64,000 nt of DNA from positions 1 through 64,000 of the forward strand of contig NZ_LXYE02000055.1 in the NCBI RefSeq assembly GCF_001659685.2. The letters run 5' to 3'. The stretch comes from Labilibacter marinus (GTDB lineage Bacteria; Bacteroidota; Bacteroidia; Bacteroidales; Marinilabiliaceae). Under the pieces are notes generated by a model. The model was given only the letters and a program-made list of their open reading frames with translations, had not been told where the DNA came from and ran no database searches. The translations under genes and the position numbers were made by a program. Positions 9,186-18,587 of the stretch are shown here, one piece after another. The first letter of the stretch is position 1. Each line of letters begins with the position of its first letter.

Positions 9186-11090
9186 ATGGAAGAAATAGGG
9201 CATCAATTACTTCAACAGATTAATAACCCTGATGATTTAAAGAAGTTTAGCGAAAAAGAACTCATTCAGATTTCTACTGAATTGAGGGACTATATCATTG
9301 ATGCTGTTTCATGTAATCCAGGTCATTTTGGGGCGAGCTTAGGGGTGGTTGAACTTACCGTTGCCTTACACTACGTTTTTAATACACCTACCGATAAAAT
9401 CATATGGGATGTTGGACATCAGGCCTATGGACACAAGATTTTAACCGAAAGAAAAGAAAACTTCCATACCAATAGAAAATACAAGGGTTTGAGTGGGTTC
9501 CCCAACATCTTCGAAAGTAAATATGATGCTTTTGGAGTAGGACACTCTTCAACCTCTATTTCGGCAGCTTTAGGAATGGCTATTGCCGCACAAAAAAAGG
9601 AAGAAAAAGACAAACAAGTGATTGCCGTTATTGGGGATGGTAGTATGACTGCGGGTTTGGCTTTTGAAGGATTAAACAATTTAAGTATTGCTAACTCTAA
9701 TGTGTTGATCATTTTAAATGATAACAATATGGCCATTGACCCTAGCGTTGGTGGATTAAGTGATTACTTGGTTGACATTTCTACTTCGCATACTTACAAT
9801 AAAATACGAAGTGAGATTATTAAGGGCCTAGAGAAGTTGAAAATAACAGGCCCTAATTCTGAGGATAAAATTGTTGCTTTAAATAATAGCATCAAATCCC
9901 TACTCACCAAACAATCCAATATTTTTGAAGGATTAAACATTAGATATTTCGGTCCTGTAGATGGGCACGATATTAATCATCTGGTAAAAGTACTAAAGGA
10001 TTTAAAAGATATTCCTGGCCCTAAAGTTTTGCATTGCATCACTAAAAAAGGAAAAGGATTTAAATTGGCCGAAGAAAACCAAACAGCCTGGCATGCAACT
10101 GGAGCTAAGTTTGATAAATATACAGGTCAGAAATTAGATACAACACCACAAAAGCCTCGTCCGCCAAAATATCAGGAGGTATTTGGGCATACCATTGTGG
10201 AGCTGGCCGAGAAAAACGAGAAGATAGTGGGTATTACACCTGCCATGCCTTCGGGGTGTTCTTTAAATATTATGATGGAGAAAATGCCCGACCGCGCTTA
10301 CGATGTAGGTATTGCCGAACAACATGCGGTTACTTTTTCTGCTGGTTTGGCCATCGAAGGAATGGTGCCGTTTTGTAACATCTACTCTTCGTTTATGCAA
10401 CGCGCATACGACCAGGTGATACACGATGTGGCTATTCAAAATTTAAATGTAGTTTTTTGTTTAGATAGAGGCGGATTGGTAGGCGCCGATGGAGCTACAC
10501 ATCATGGAGTTTATGATTTAGCCTTCTTCCGACCTATTCCTAACCTGATTCTATCTTCGCCACGTAACGAAGAAGAGTTAAGAAACCTAATGTATACGGC
10601 GCAGTTGCCTGACCAAGGACCTTTTGTTATTCGTTACCCTAGAGGAATTGGAACCAGTGTGGAATGGCAAACCCCTATGAAAGAAATTGAAATAGGGAAA
10701 GGCGAAAAACTAAAAGATGGTGACGACTTGGCCTTTATTAGCCTGGGTCCTGTTACCAATAAAGTACATCAAGCCTGTGTAAAACTCGACAATGAAAGCA
10801 TTTCTTCGGCCTGTTACGACCTGAGGTTTTTAAAACCGCTGGACGAAAACCTGTTACACGAAGTGTTTAAAAAGCATAAAAAGATAATTACCGTAGAAGA
10901 TGGAACGATTATTGGTGGTGTTGGTAGCGCTGTAATCGAATTTATGGTGGATCATGGTTATTCTGCTCAAATTAAAAGAATGGGTGTACCCGATAGATTT
11001 GTTGACCATGGAACACAAACCGAATTACATAGCGAATGTGGCTTCGATAAACGAGGAATGATGGAAACCGCAAAAAGTATGTTCCAATAA
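9186..11090 (+). CDS. dxs: 1-deoxy-D-xylulose-5-phosphate synthase
   Basis: First enzyme of the MEP isoprenoid pathway: condenses pyruvate and glyceraldehyde 3-phosphate using thiamine diphosphate. The 634-residue protein shows [12 protein letters not shown] (His47), [10 protein letters not shown] (His78) and the ThDP/Mg motif GDGSMTAG through NDNNMAID (150-184). The pyrimidine-domain motif [14 protein letters not shown] carries Glu378, the residue expected to activate the cofactor, and a transketolase C-terminal domain follows. A TonB-dependent receptor gene starts 11 bp after the stop, so the two are probably co-transcribed. Confidence 0.97.
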   Translation: MEEIGHQLLQQINNPDDLKKFSEKELIQISTELRDYIIDAVSCNPGHFGASLGVVELTVALHYVFNTPTDKIIWDVGHQAYGHKILTERKENFHTNRKYKGLSGFPNIFESKYDAFGVGHSSTSISAALGMAIAAQKKEEKDKQVIAVIGDGSMTAGLAFEGLNNLSIANSNVLIILNDNNMAIDPSVGGLSDYLVDISTSHTYNKIRSEIIKGLEKLKITGPNSEDKIVALNNSIKSLLTKQSNIFEGLNIRYFGPVDGHDINHLVKVLKDLKDIPGPKVLHCITKKGKGFKLAEENQTAWHATGAKFDKYTGQKLDTTPQKPRPPKYQEVFGHTIVELAEKNEKIVGITPAMPSGCSLNIMMEKMPDRAYDVGIAEQHAVTFSAGLAIEGMVPFCNIYSSFMQRAYDQVIHDVAIQNLNVVFCLDRGGLVGADGATHHGVYDLAFFRPIPNLILSSPRNEEELRNLMYTAQLPDQGPFVIRYPRGIGTSVEWQTPMKEIEIGKGEKLKDGDDLAFISLGPVTNKVHQACVKLDNESISSACYDLRFLKPLDENLLHEVFKKHKKIITVEDGTIIGGVGSAVIEFMVDHGYSAQIKRMGVPDRFVDHGTQTELHSECGFDKRGMMETAKSMFQ

Positions 11091-11101
11091 GGTTGTTAAA
11101 A

Positions 11102-13513
11102 ATGTATCCGTCGTATAAAAAATACTTTTCTCTCAGCATATCACTTTTTATACTCTCTTTTACTTTTGCTCAAAAAGTTAAAGTGTTTGATGCAGAAACG
11201 CGCTTGCCTGTTTCTAATGTTATTGTGTTTGATGAAGCAGAAAGTCAGATTGCAGGCACTGACCACGATGGTTTAGTAGATTTATCTGTGTTTAATGAGG
11301 AACAGGCTCTATGGTTTAAACATCCTGCTTACGAACTGTTCTATTTATCTCGCAACAATCCTTTACCCAAGGCCATTTACATTTATCCAAAGGTGTATAC
11401 TTTAGATGAATTTGTGGTTTCGGCCTCTCGTGTTGAAGAGAGTAAAAAGAACATTCCATACTTTTTAGAAACCATTAAACCGCGCTCCATTGAATTTAAA
11501 AATGCAGCTACAGGTGCAGATATACTAACCGGAACAGGTTATGTGGCCGTTCAAAAAAGCCAAGGTGGTGGCGGTAGTCCTATACTAAGAGGGTTTGAGG
11601 CCAACCGGGTGCTATTGGTGATGGACGGGGTTCGCATGAATAATGCCATCTACCGCAGTGGCCATCTACAAAATAGTATCACTATCGACCCTAACATTCT
11701 GGAGAAAACCGAGGTACTATTCGGCCCTTCATCTGCCATCTACGGAAGTGATGCTTTAGGAGGTGTAGTCAGTTATTTTAGTAAGGACCCTATATTATCC
11801 AACGATACTATGGTGGTGATTTCAGGCGAGGCATCGCTGCAAACTATGAGCGCATCTAACGCTACCCGAACCAATGTTAATGTAAATGCAGGCTTTAAAC
11901 ATTGGGCTTCGTTAACCAGCTTTACCTATAGTGACTTTGGCGATATTAAAATGGGAGAAAACCGACCTGATAACGCACCTCAGGATTGGGGAAAAATTTA
12001 TCATTATGTAGGCAGAAAAAATGGACAAGATGTAATGCTGGATAATCCGGATCCCAATGTGCAGTTGAACACCGGATACAAACAGTACGATGTATTACAA
12101 AAAATAAAGGCTACACTTAGCCCCAATCATGCATTTGTTTTAAATGCCCAATACTCTACCTCATCTAATATCAGCCGATTCGACCAGCTAAACGATTATT
12201 CTGATGACCAATTAAAATATGCCAATTACTATTATGGCCCGCAAGACAGACTCTTTGTATCTGCCAATAGTCGATATAAAAAGGAAACAAAATGGTTTTC
12301 TTCGCTAAACACCATTGTGGCCTATCAAAATATAAAAGAATCGCGCTTTAGCAGGAAGTTTGGTGACGACCTACAAAAATCGCAAGAAGAGTTCTTAGAT
12401 ATATTTAGCTTTAACTTTGATTTTGCCAAGCAATTTAACGCCAACTCTAAACTACAGTATGGTGCAGAGATATTATATAACGATATGGCTTCAAAAGCCA
12501 AGTATACCGATATAAATACTGGCGCCATTACCACGGCTACAACCAGATATCCCAATGGAGGAAGTTTTTTTCAATCTTACTCCTTATACCTGAATTATCA
12601 CCAGAAACTGCACGAGCAACTGAGCTTAAATGCAGGGGTTCGTTTTGGATATTTTAGGTACGACTCTAAGTTTATAGCCGATGATCTTTTTGAACCTATC
12701 GTGGAGGATTTAGTCATGAAAAACAAAGCTCCTTCAGCAAGCTTTGGTATGGTTTATCTACCCCAAGATACTTGGAAAATTTCGGGTGTTTTGGCTTCGG
12801 GGTATAGAGTGCCTAACGTAGATGACTATGGTAAGATTAGAGCCAAAGGCGATGAAATAAGTGTACCTAATCCTTTTTTGAAACCAGAATATGCGCTAAG
12901 CACTGAGTTATCCATCACTAAAAGCTTTTACGATGAAGGTTTGCTTATTAGTGCAACAGCATACAACACTTGGCTTTTTGATGCCATCTTAAGAGAATAT
13001 GTTAGTTACAACGGACAAGATTCTATTGAATACGACAACGATATGTATCGTATGTATCACAACAGTAATCAGCACAAAGCCATCATTCGAGGTGTTTCTG
13101 CAGGAGCCCATGCTCACCCTTTTGAATATCTTACCTTAAACGCCACCATTAACTATACCCACGGTAAGGTAAGCACTACAGCCGAACCCATGGGGCACAT
13201 TGTTCCTTTGTTTGGTAAAGCCAGCGCACAATACCGACGTAAAGATTTAAAGCTTGAGTTTTATATGAACTATCAGGCACAAAAAAGATTGGAAGATATG
13301 TCGCCATACGGAGAGGATAACCAAGACGAAGGCACTGAGGACGGATTTCCTGCTTGGCAAACCTATAATATTGCTGCGCAATACCAACTTTTTAATAGCC
13401 TTACGCTACAAGCCTCGGTAGAAAACATCCTGGATAGACACTACAAAACCTTTGCTTCAGGCATTAGCGCTCCTGGCAGAAACTTTATATTCTCCATTAC
13501 GGGGAGGTTTTAA
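11102..13513 (+). CDS. TonB-dependent outer membrane receptor
   Basis: An outer-membrane active-transport receptor of about 803 residues. I chose the ATG at 11102, because the upstream TTG at 11093 would only add three residues before a good signal peptide ending near FTFAQ. A short carboxypeptidase-regulatory-like domain follows (about 24-100). The plug domain carries SPILRGFEANRVLLVMDGVR and IYGSDALGGVV. The rest is a beta barrel ending in aromatic residues (NFIFSITGRF). The plug resembles the heme/hemoglobin and siderophore receptor group rather than SusC, and no SusD gene is adjacent. The substrate is not determined. Confidence 0.88.
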   Translation: MYPSYKKYFSLSISLFILSFTFAQKVKVFDAETRLPVSNVIVFDEAESQIAGTDHDGLVDLSVFNEEQALWFKHPAYELFYLSRNNPLPKAIYIYPKVYTLDEFVVSASRVEESKKNIPYFLETIKPRSIEFKNAATGADILTGTGYVAVQKSQGGGGSPILRGFEANRVLLVMDGVRMNNAIYRSGHLQNSITIDPNILEKTEVLFGPSSAIYGSDALGGVVSYFSKDPILSNDTMVVISGEASLQTMSASNATRTNVNVNAGFKHWASLTSFTYSDFGDIKMGENRPDNAPQDWGKIYHYVGRKNGQDVMLDNPDPNVQLNTGYKQYDVLQKIKATLSPNHAFVLNAQYSTSSNISRFDQLNDYSDDQLKYANYYYGPQDRLFVSANSRYKKETKWFSSLNTIVAYQNIKESRFSRKFGDDLQKSQEEFLDIFSFNFDFAKQFNANSKLQYGAEILYNDMASKAKYTDINTGAITTATTRYPNGGSFFQSYSLYLNYHQKLHEQLSLNAGVRFGYFRYDSKFIADDLFEPIVEDLVMKNKAPSASFGMVYLPQDTWKISGVLASGYRVPNVDDYGKIRAKGDEISVPNPFLKPEYALSTELSITKSFYDEGLLISATAYNTWLFDAILREYVSYNGQDSIEYDNDMYRMYHNSNQHKAIIRGVSAGAHAHPFEYLTLNATINYTHGKVSTTAEPMGHIVPLFGKASAQYRRKDLKLEFYMNYQAQKRLEDMSPYGEDNQDEGTEDGFPAWQTYNIAAQYQLFNSLTLQASVENILDRHYKTFASGISAPGRNFIFSITGRF

Positions 13514-13699
13514 GCTGTGCTTGAAATACAAAAACTCTAGATTCAGATAGCACTTATTCAACACCTCCAATTTTCATGTTGCAAGTATGCATTTCTTTAG
13601 TGAGAGCCGATATTTAGATGCAGACAGCAAACATTTCAGTGCTACGAGCGGCTTATTCATATGTGTTTTTTCTTTATAAAATACAATCGGCCAGCAGCA

Positions 13700-13726
13700 T
13701 TGTCTAGTAGGTAAAATATAAGTTTG
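13700..13726 (+). promoter_or_regulatory. Candidate promoter of the small exported-protein gene
   Basis: TTG at 13700-13702, a 16-bp spacer and TAAGTTTG at 13719-13726 (full TAnnTTTG match). The spacer is slightly short of the usual 17-23 bp. The element lies 64 bp before the start at 13791. Confidence 0.5.
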
Positions 13727-13790
13727 CATAATGTGCTTATGCAATAGCACTCCACAAAATTCGTTTTAATAGTTGAAAGACTAAACAACT

Positions 13791-14363
13791 ATGAATCTTA
13801 AAACTCTCAACTTTAAACAACTGGCATTAGTGTTCATTTTTACCTTGGGTACTCCCTCTTATAGTCAGTATAAAAAGTATTTGGCCCATACGGCAAGAGT
13901 TAAAACAATTGAAACAGGAATTTATGGATTAGATGATAAGGTAGGAATTTACTTGGCTTACGCCCAACTCAATAAAAGAAAAGCATTACTCTACTTTTTA
14001 ATGAGTTATGGAGACAGAACCAACAACCCCAATATGAAAGATGAAGTAATGTTGCAGTTTAATTATGGTAAAAATATTTATAATCTGAATAAGCACTTGT
14101 TTATAAATGGCTATCTGGGAGGATTTATTTCTGCTCAACGAACTATTGGCACATCCATTGGCCCGACAATAAACATGGAAATTGAATACTTTTTTACCAA
14201 AAAATGGGCCCTTAAAACTTCTGGAGCATTGTTATACTATAGTCCATTGCCACACAATAAAAACCTGCAATGGAGAGCGTACGGGGGTATTAAATACATT
14301 CTGGCTAAACAACTAAAAAATAAAAATAAGAAACGACACCAGTTTGATAGTTGGTGTAAATAA
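13791..14363 (+). CDS. Hypothetical exported beta-barrel-like protein
   Basis: A 190-residue protein I cannot assign with certainty. An N-terminal signal peptide (about 1-26, ending PSYSQ) is followed by alternating polar and hydrophobic segments rich in Tyr and Gly (YLGGFISAQRTIGTSIGP, WRAYGGIKYIL), as in small outer-membrane barrels. The C-terminus is basic (LKNKNKKRH). There is a faint resemblance in size and pattern to TraO-type proteins of Bacteroides conjugative elements, but no other transfer gene is present, so I do not use that name. It stands alone with its own promoter candidate. Confidence 0.6.
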   Translation: MNLKTLNFKQLALVFIFTLGTPSYSQYKKYLAHTARVKTIETGIYGLDDKVGIYLAYAQLNKRKALLYFLMSYGDRTNNPNMKDEVMLQFNYGKNIYNLNKHLFINGYLGGFISAQRTIGTSIGPTINMEIEYFFTKKWALKTSGALLYYSPLPHNKNLQWRAYGGIKYILAKQLKNKNKKRHQFDSWCK

Positions 14364-14560
14364 CTACTCGCCCCTCCTATCACACGATTTTCACCTAAAA
14401 TTCGCATGTCTTTTTTTCCTAGCTGACTCGAATCTGCTATTCATGAAATAGTAAAGCTGTTAGAAATTGTATTCCAGAATTTAATCTATTTGTAATAATT
14501 GCACATATTGCAAATACCGCTAGCAAATTGTTGTTTTAATAGTTAGTGTTTATACACTTG

Positions 14561-14638
14561 TTAATCATGTTCATCCTGTTCATCCTGTTGTTAAATTTGA
14601 GACAAGATTGACAAGACAAACAGGATTAAATCGAATTA
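14561..14638. repeat. Dispersed palindromic repeat, copy 1
   Basis: Shares the words GTTCATCCTGT, TTAAATTTGAGACA, ACAGGATTAAA and CGAATTAC with a second copy at 17911-17990. Here the left part holds CATCCTGTT twice and the right arm is degenerate. The last three bases supply the stop codon of the adjacent minus-strand beta-helix gene. Confidence 0.75.
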
Positions 14639-16603
14639 CAGCTTCACCACTTTATGCGTATAACACTCATTATTTATTTCGATAAGAATAATATACATTC
14701 CTTTGCTTAGTGCCGATAAATTAATTCGCGAATTGGTTTGTACATCTGTTAGTTTAAGAATGGTTTGGCCCGACTGATCAACAACCCTAAGTATATTGGC
14801 GGTATCAATAGTTTGACTGGTAATGTACATGTAGTCTTTTATAGGATTTGGAAATACAGCAAACGGACTCTGGCGCATTTCTTTTACAGACGAACTAGCT
14901 CCATATTCGTAAGCCCCAATACTAGGCAACTGATGACGAATATGTCCTAGTATATCGGCATTGATACCTAAATAATAAATGGCTGCCTTAATAGCCGGCG
15001 AACCTTCCTGAAGTGCTAGGTTATCAGGATTACTTACAAACAACGGGTTGGAAGGTTCTGGCGATTGCAGATCCCAACCAGTATCATCTTGGTATTGTTG
15101 CCAATCATCCATCTGGTAACTTTTTCCTGTACCATTTATGCTAACCATGCGTTGGTTATCGTTTTCATGATAAAACAAGTTATTATTTAATGTAGTCCCC
15201 AAGTGCGAGTTGTTGGAAAAAGTAATGCCCGACAATACATATTCGTCATCCACATTTCCGTAAAATATATTGTTACTCACCACTAAGTTCTCGGGCGATT
15301 TAGACACAGCAAGCATGGCTCTATAACCCGATCCTTCTGCCGTTACATTCATGCCATAAAAAGTATTGTTTATGATGGATGAATTTTTTAAACCTACTGC
15401 ACCAATGTGCTTTTGTTTGATGTATTTAAATACGTTGTTGTAAATTTTAAATCCCGTAAAGGTACTTGCCCCCGAGTTTAACCAAAACCCCATACTGGTA
15501 AAACCATTGGGATGATTACGGGTATCATCATCCGGATTATCCCACACTTGATTATTCCGAATCACAAAATTCTGAAACACATCGCCCGTATATCCACCCA
15601 GTATATCAATACCCGTAGTATGATAACCATGATAAAGTTGGTTGTTTTCAATGGTTACATTTTCAAAGGTAATGGGTGCAGTTCGGGTATCTGCATATAT
15701 GTTGTACGAAATATTGCGTCTTCCACAATCGTGTATCTCATTGTTTTGAATGAGCAAATCGGAATGCCACACTTGCAAACCCATGGCCGATGCAGCTCCT
15801 TTTGTTCCCATATACCCAATGTGGCAATTCTTTATTTGCAGACCTCGCTTGGCATAAGCCATAGGCCAGCCCGTATCAAAACCATATTTAAGGGCAAACA
15901 TTAGTTCCAGGTTTTCAATGATGATATATTCCTGCGCTTGGTGCGAATTCATTTTAATAGCACTGGCTCTTTGCGGCACCTCAATATAACTATACCTATC
16001 GGCAGGATTACTGCTACAATACACATAAATATGATCATCTCCCCAACACCAATCATATTCCTCATTCATCAACGAAAAAGCATTGTCGCGGTCGCGTTCG
16101 CAAATATCGGTTGGCGCTCCTTCATTATTTAAATGAATATGCTCCATATTGCCCCATGTAATACTGCCATCTTTTTCGCCAAAAAATATACTTGAAGGAT
16201 GATTAGTGACCGAATGACTGGTACGGGTACGAGGTGCGCTTATTGTTGTAGACGACAACCATATATGGGTTTTACCAGGAACCTTTGTCCACGCTTCTGC
16301 ACGCTTTGAGCCTAGTATCCTTGGTCTTTCTCCTGTTCCGTAAGCCGAATAAGTAATGTAGTTTTGTTCGGTTCCACTTTGACGAATGATGAGCTCTTCG
16401 CGCCATACACCTCCTCGTTCAAACAGAACCATATCGCCCGCTTGTAAAGTGGTAGAATTGACTTTTGCGATGCTTTGCCATGCACTTTGTTCGCTGGTTC
16501 CTGCGTTGGAGTCTTTACCCGAATTACTAATATAATAGGTAGTAGCAGAAATACTTATTGCACTCAATAATAAGCCACAAAGGGCAAAAATAAACTGTTT
16601 CAT
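14636..16603 (-). CDS. Secreted parallel beta-helix protein with T9SS sorting tail
   Basis: A 655-residue exported protein. A signal peptide (about 1-20) precedes YYISNSGKDSNAGTSEQSAW, the usual opening of bacterial right-handed beta-helix proteins. Many Asn-rich helix rungs follow (for example ENVTIENNQLYHGYHTTGID, FVIRNNQVWDN, LVVSNNIFYGN), as in polysaccharide lyases and related carbohydrate-binding or -cleaving proteins. The last 80 residues (FAVFPNPIKDYMYI to YTHKVVKL) form a Por_Secre_tail domain, marking export by the type IX system and surface attachment or release. The substrate is unknown. The stop codon lies in a dispersed repeat, which suggests the 3' end was shaped by a repeat insertion (inference). 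Confidence 0.85.
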   Translation of the reverse strand: MKQFIFALCGLLLSAISISATTYYISNSGKDSNAGTSEQSAWQSIAKVNSTTLQAGDMVLFERGGVWREELIIRQSGTEQNYITYSAYGTGERPRILGSKRAEAWTKVPGKTHIWLSSTTISAPRTRTSHSVTNHPSSIFFGEKDGSITWGNMEHIHLNNEGAPTDICERDRDNAFSLMNEEYDWCWGDDHIYVYCSSNPADRYSYIEVPQRASAIKMNSHQAQEYIIIENLELMFALKYGFDTGWPMAYAKRGLQIKNCHIGYMGTKGAASAMGLQVWHSDLLIQNNEIHDCGRRNISYNIYADTRTAPITFENVTIENNQLYHGYHTTGIDILGGYTGDVFQNFVIRNNQVWDNPDDDTRNHPNGFTSMGFWLNSGASTFTGFKIYNNVFKYIKQKHIGAVGLKNSSIINNTFYGMNVTAEGSGYRAMLAVSKSPENLVVSNNIFYGNVDDEYVLSGITFSNNSHLGTTLNNNLFYHENDNQRMVSINGTGKSYQMDDWQQYQDDTGWDLQSPEPSNPLFVSNPDNLALQEGSPAIKAAIYYLGINADILGHIRHQLPSIGAYEYGASSSVKEMRQSPFAVFPNPIKDYMYITSQTIDTANILRVVDQSGQTILKLTDVQTNSRINLSALSKGMYIILIEINNECYTHKVVKL

Positions 16604-17351
16604 TAGAATTACATTGATCGTGTTTTATCATGCTTCCTTCGAAGCTGTAACCCTAGGCATATTTAACTAACAGATATGAAGATAAATTATTGTTCGATTA
16701 TGAAAATTAGTTTTATGCCAGCATTTGATACTAAGTAATGTGCCACAAAACCCATTTACTAACACGCTTATAACTCAGCCCGAACCTTTTGATCGATAAG
16801 CTTCACATTCAGGAGAAGTTAGAACTGAACTTTTTTCTCTATTCTCATGCAAGAGTTGAATAAATAATGAATGGAGAGTTGGGAATATCTTTTAAAAAGA
16901 GAAATCCATAACTATGATTCACTAAAAAATTGTAATTTGACTTTTTATTACGTCAATAAAACTATTCCAAATACAAAATATACTTCTCAATAAGCACATT
17001 ATTTTCTATTATACATTTATATTCTTTCTTATTACACGGTTAATATATTTTATATTCAGATTGACATATCTTTATTACTCATTAATAATCTTTATAGATA
17101 GGTTATAATTATTTAGAAAAAGTCCATTTACATCTACAAATACATTCATAAACTTTTAAAAGTGTTTCTAGTTATTAATAAATAGTATTTATTCCATTAC
17201 AAAAGGTATACAATACACCCAAACTAGTTAATACTATATTCGAAAGATACTCTAGAATTACTAAACAAGCTAACAAAGTATTACGAGCATATTTTACTTG
17301 CTACAGTGCCTTGAATATATTATATTAGTGTGAATCATAATCTCACCTAGT
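16604..17351. other. Long AT-rich intergenic region
   Basis: 748 bp between divergently arranged genes. I see no ORF, RNA gene or repeat, apart from the promoter candidate at 17298-17328. Confidence 0.5.
17298..17328 (+). promoter_or_regulatory. Candidate promoter of the XRE regulator gene
   Basis: TTG at 17298-17300, a 20-bp spacer and TATATTAG at 17321-17328 (one mismatch to TAnnTTTG). It ends 23 bp before the ATG. Confidence 0.4.
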
Positions 17352-17711
17352 ATGCTGAAATATAATTTTAAAAGAGTGTTTCGTGCCCGAGGAATAGACA
17401 GGCCATTTACCTTCCTTAAAAAGGCTGGTTTTTCAGATAACTTTGCCTCCAAAATTAACAACAACCGTGTTTATCGTTTAGATTTAAAAGACCTGGAACG
17501 CTTATGCTTTTTACTACGATGCACACCCCACGATTTATTAGAATGGCATCCAGAACCATCCATGGAAACAGTAGATACACACCCTTTGGAGAAGCTTCGT
17601 AAAAGCACAAAAGATACTGACTTGATAAAAACCATAAGCGCTATACCACTAGAACAAGTACAACGTATCGAGAACCTTATTAAGGAAGAAATAAAAAGTT
17701 TGGAAGGCTAA
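17352..17711 (+). CDS. XRE-type helix-turn-helix regulator
   Basis: A 119-residue DNA-binding protein. Residues about 5-65 read as a Cro/CI-type helix-turn-helix of the short HTH_26 kind (YNFKRVFRARGI, AGFSDNFASKINNN, LDLKDLERLCFLLRCTPHDL, where CTPHDLLEW ends the domain). The C-terminal 50 residues are charged and probably helical (LEQVQRIENLIKEEIKSL), suited to dimerisation. It stands alone between a 748-bp and an 876-bp spacer, so its target is not obvious. It is not accompanied by a toxin or phage genes. Confidence 0.8.
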   Translation: MLKYNFKRVFRARGIDRPFTFLKKAGFSDNFASKINNNRVYRLDLKDLERLCFLLRCTPHDLLEWHPEPSMETVDTHPLEKLRKSTKDTDLIKTISAIPLEQVQRIENLIKEEIKSLEG

Positions 17712-17910
17712 TAGAAGCTACATCTAGTGATAATGCAACTTTGTTGTTTAAAAGCAACGCGATAAAATCGCGCAGCAGCGGAGTACGTATGAAGTTTGAC
17801 TGATGGTTACTTTATATGGCCAAGGGACTTTTAAATAGAAACGAAGCGAGACGCTTCGCTTAACGCGAATAAAAAAAGTACGTGTTACAAACTCGCGCTA
17901 GTTATAGCAT

Positions 17911-17990
17911 TAAAAATCTTGTAAATCTTGTTCATCCTGTCTTTAAATTTGAGACATGATTTACAGGATGAACAGGATTAAAACGAATTA
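17911..17990. repeat. Dispersed palindromic repeat, copy 2
   Basis: Second copy of the repeat at 14561-14638, better preserved as a hairpin. ATCTTGTTCATCCTGT (17925-17940) pairs with ACAGGATGAACAGGAT (17963-17978) with a single G-T wobble. The loop contains TTAAATTTGAGACA. The layout is that of REP/MITE-like repeats dispersed in bacterial genomes. Confidence 0.8.
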
Positions 17991-18002
17991 CTCCTTCATA
18001 AT

Positions 18003-18031
18003 ATCTAACAGGTTTCTAAAACCTGTTAGAT
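18003..18031. repeat. 13-bp perfect palindromic element
   Basis: ATCTAACAGGTTT (18003-18015), loop CTA, and its exact complement (18019-18031). It lies 12 bp after the dispersed repeat and far from any gene end, so a terminator role is unlikely. It is probably another small repeat family. Confidence 0.65.
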
Positions 18032-18587
18032 GTAAATGTAGCCTAGCTAGCGCAGATCCGCGAAATAGATCGGCTGAAAAAATGATACAAAAGAGTGGTC
18101 ATTAAAAAAGCTGTAACTCTTTTACTTGTGGATTAGGATTTTCCTGAGAGAAAAGCATCCCAAGTATATAACTTAGGCCTATTAAACGAATCAAGTATTA
18201 TAGCCTAAAGAATAATAAAATGATTAAAAGTCCAATATACACACTCTTGTTCCGAGTTTCATTCTCCTTTAAACTCTATTTCTAACATACCTTAACAGAA
18301 CTATTGAAACCCTCGTTGTTTTTAACATATCGTTGGAGCAAATACAACTTTTTGTTAAAACGCAGCGCATTTGTTAAACACTGTTCTCAATGTTAAGCCA
18401 ATGTTAAGTCACTGTTTTATGAATGTTACATACCCCACTTTTTCACCCTAAGCCTTAAATAAGATTAAAACCACGGCTCAGAACCCCCATATTTTGCAAT
18501 CACCTCAAACTAACTACATACTTTTACACTGTCAACAAGAAACAAGGTTGGCTAATTATTTAATCACAAAAACAAAAATTAAAAGTT

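Larger units (their letters stand above)
17712..18587. other. Repeat-rich intergenic region
   Basis: 876 bp with no convincing gene. It holds four palindromic elements within 275 bp: CGCGAT-AAA-ATCGCG (17758-17772), CGAAGCG-AGA-CGCTTCG (17842-17858), the dispersed repeat at 17911-17990 and a 13-bp palindrome at 18003-18031. The remaining 550 bp before the next gene is AT-rich and shows nothing I can name. Confidence 0.65.

Noticed and set aside
13791-14363. Conjugative transfer protein TraO and hence an integrated element
   Set aside because: The likeness is only in size and barrel pattern; no tra genes, integrase or attachment repeats are nearby.
11093-14363. SusC/SusD polysaccharide-utilisation locus
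   Set aside because: The receptor plug is of the heme/siderophore type and no SusD-like lipoprotein follows.
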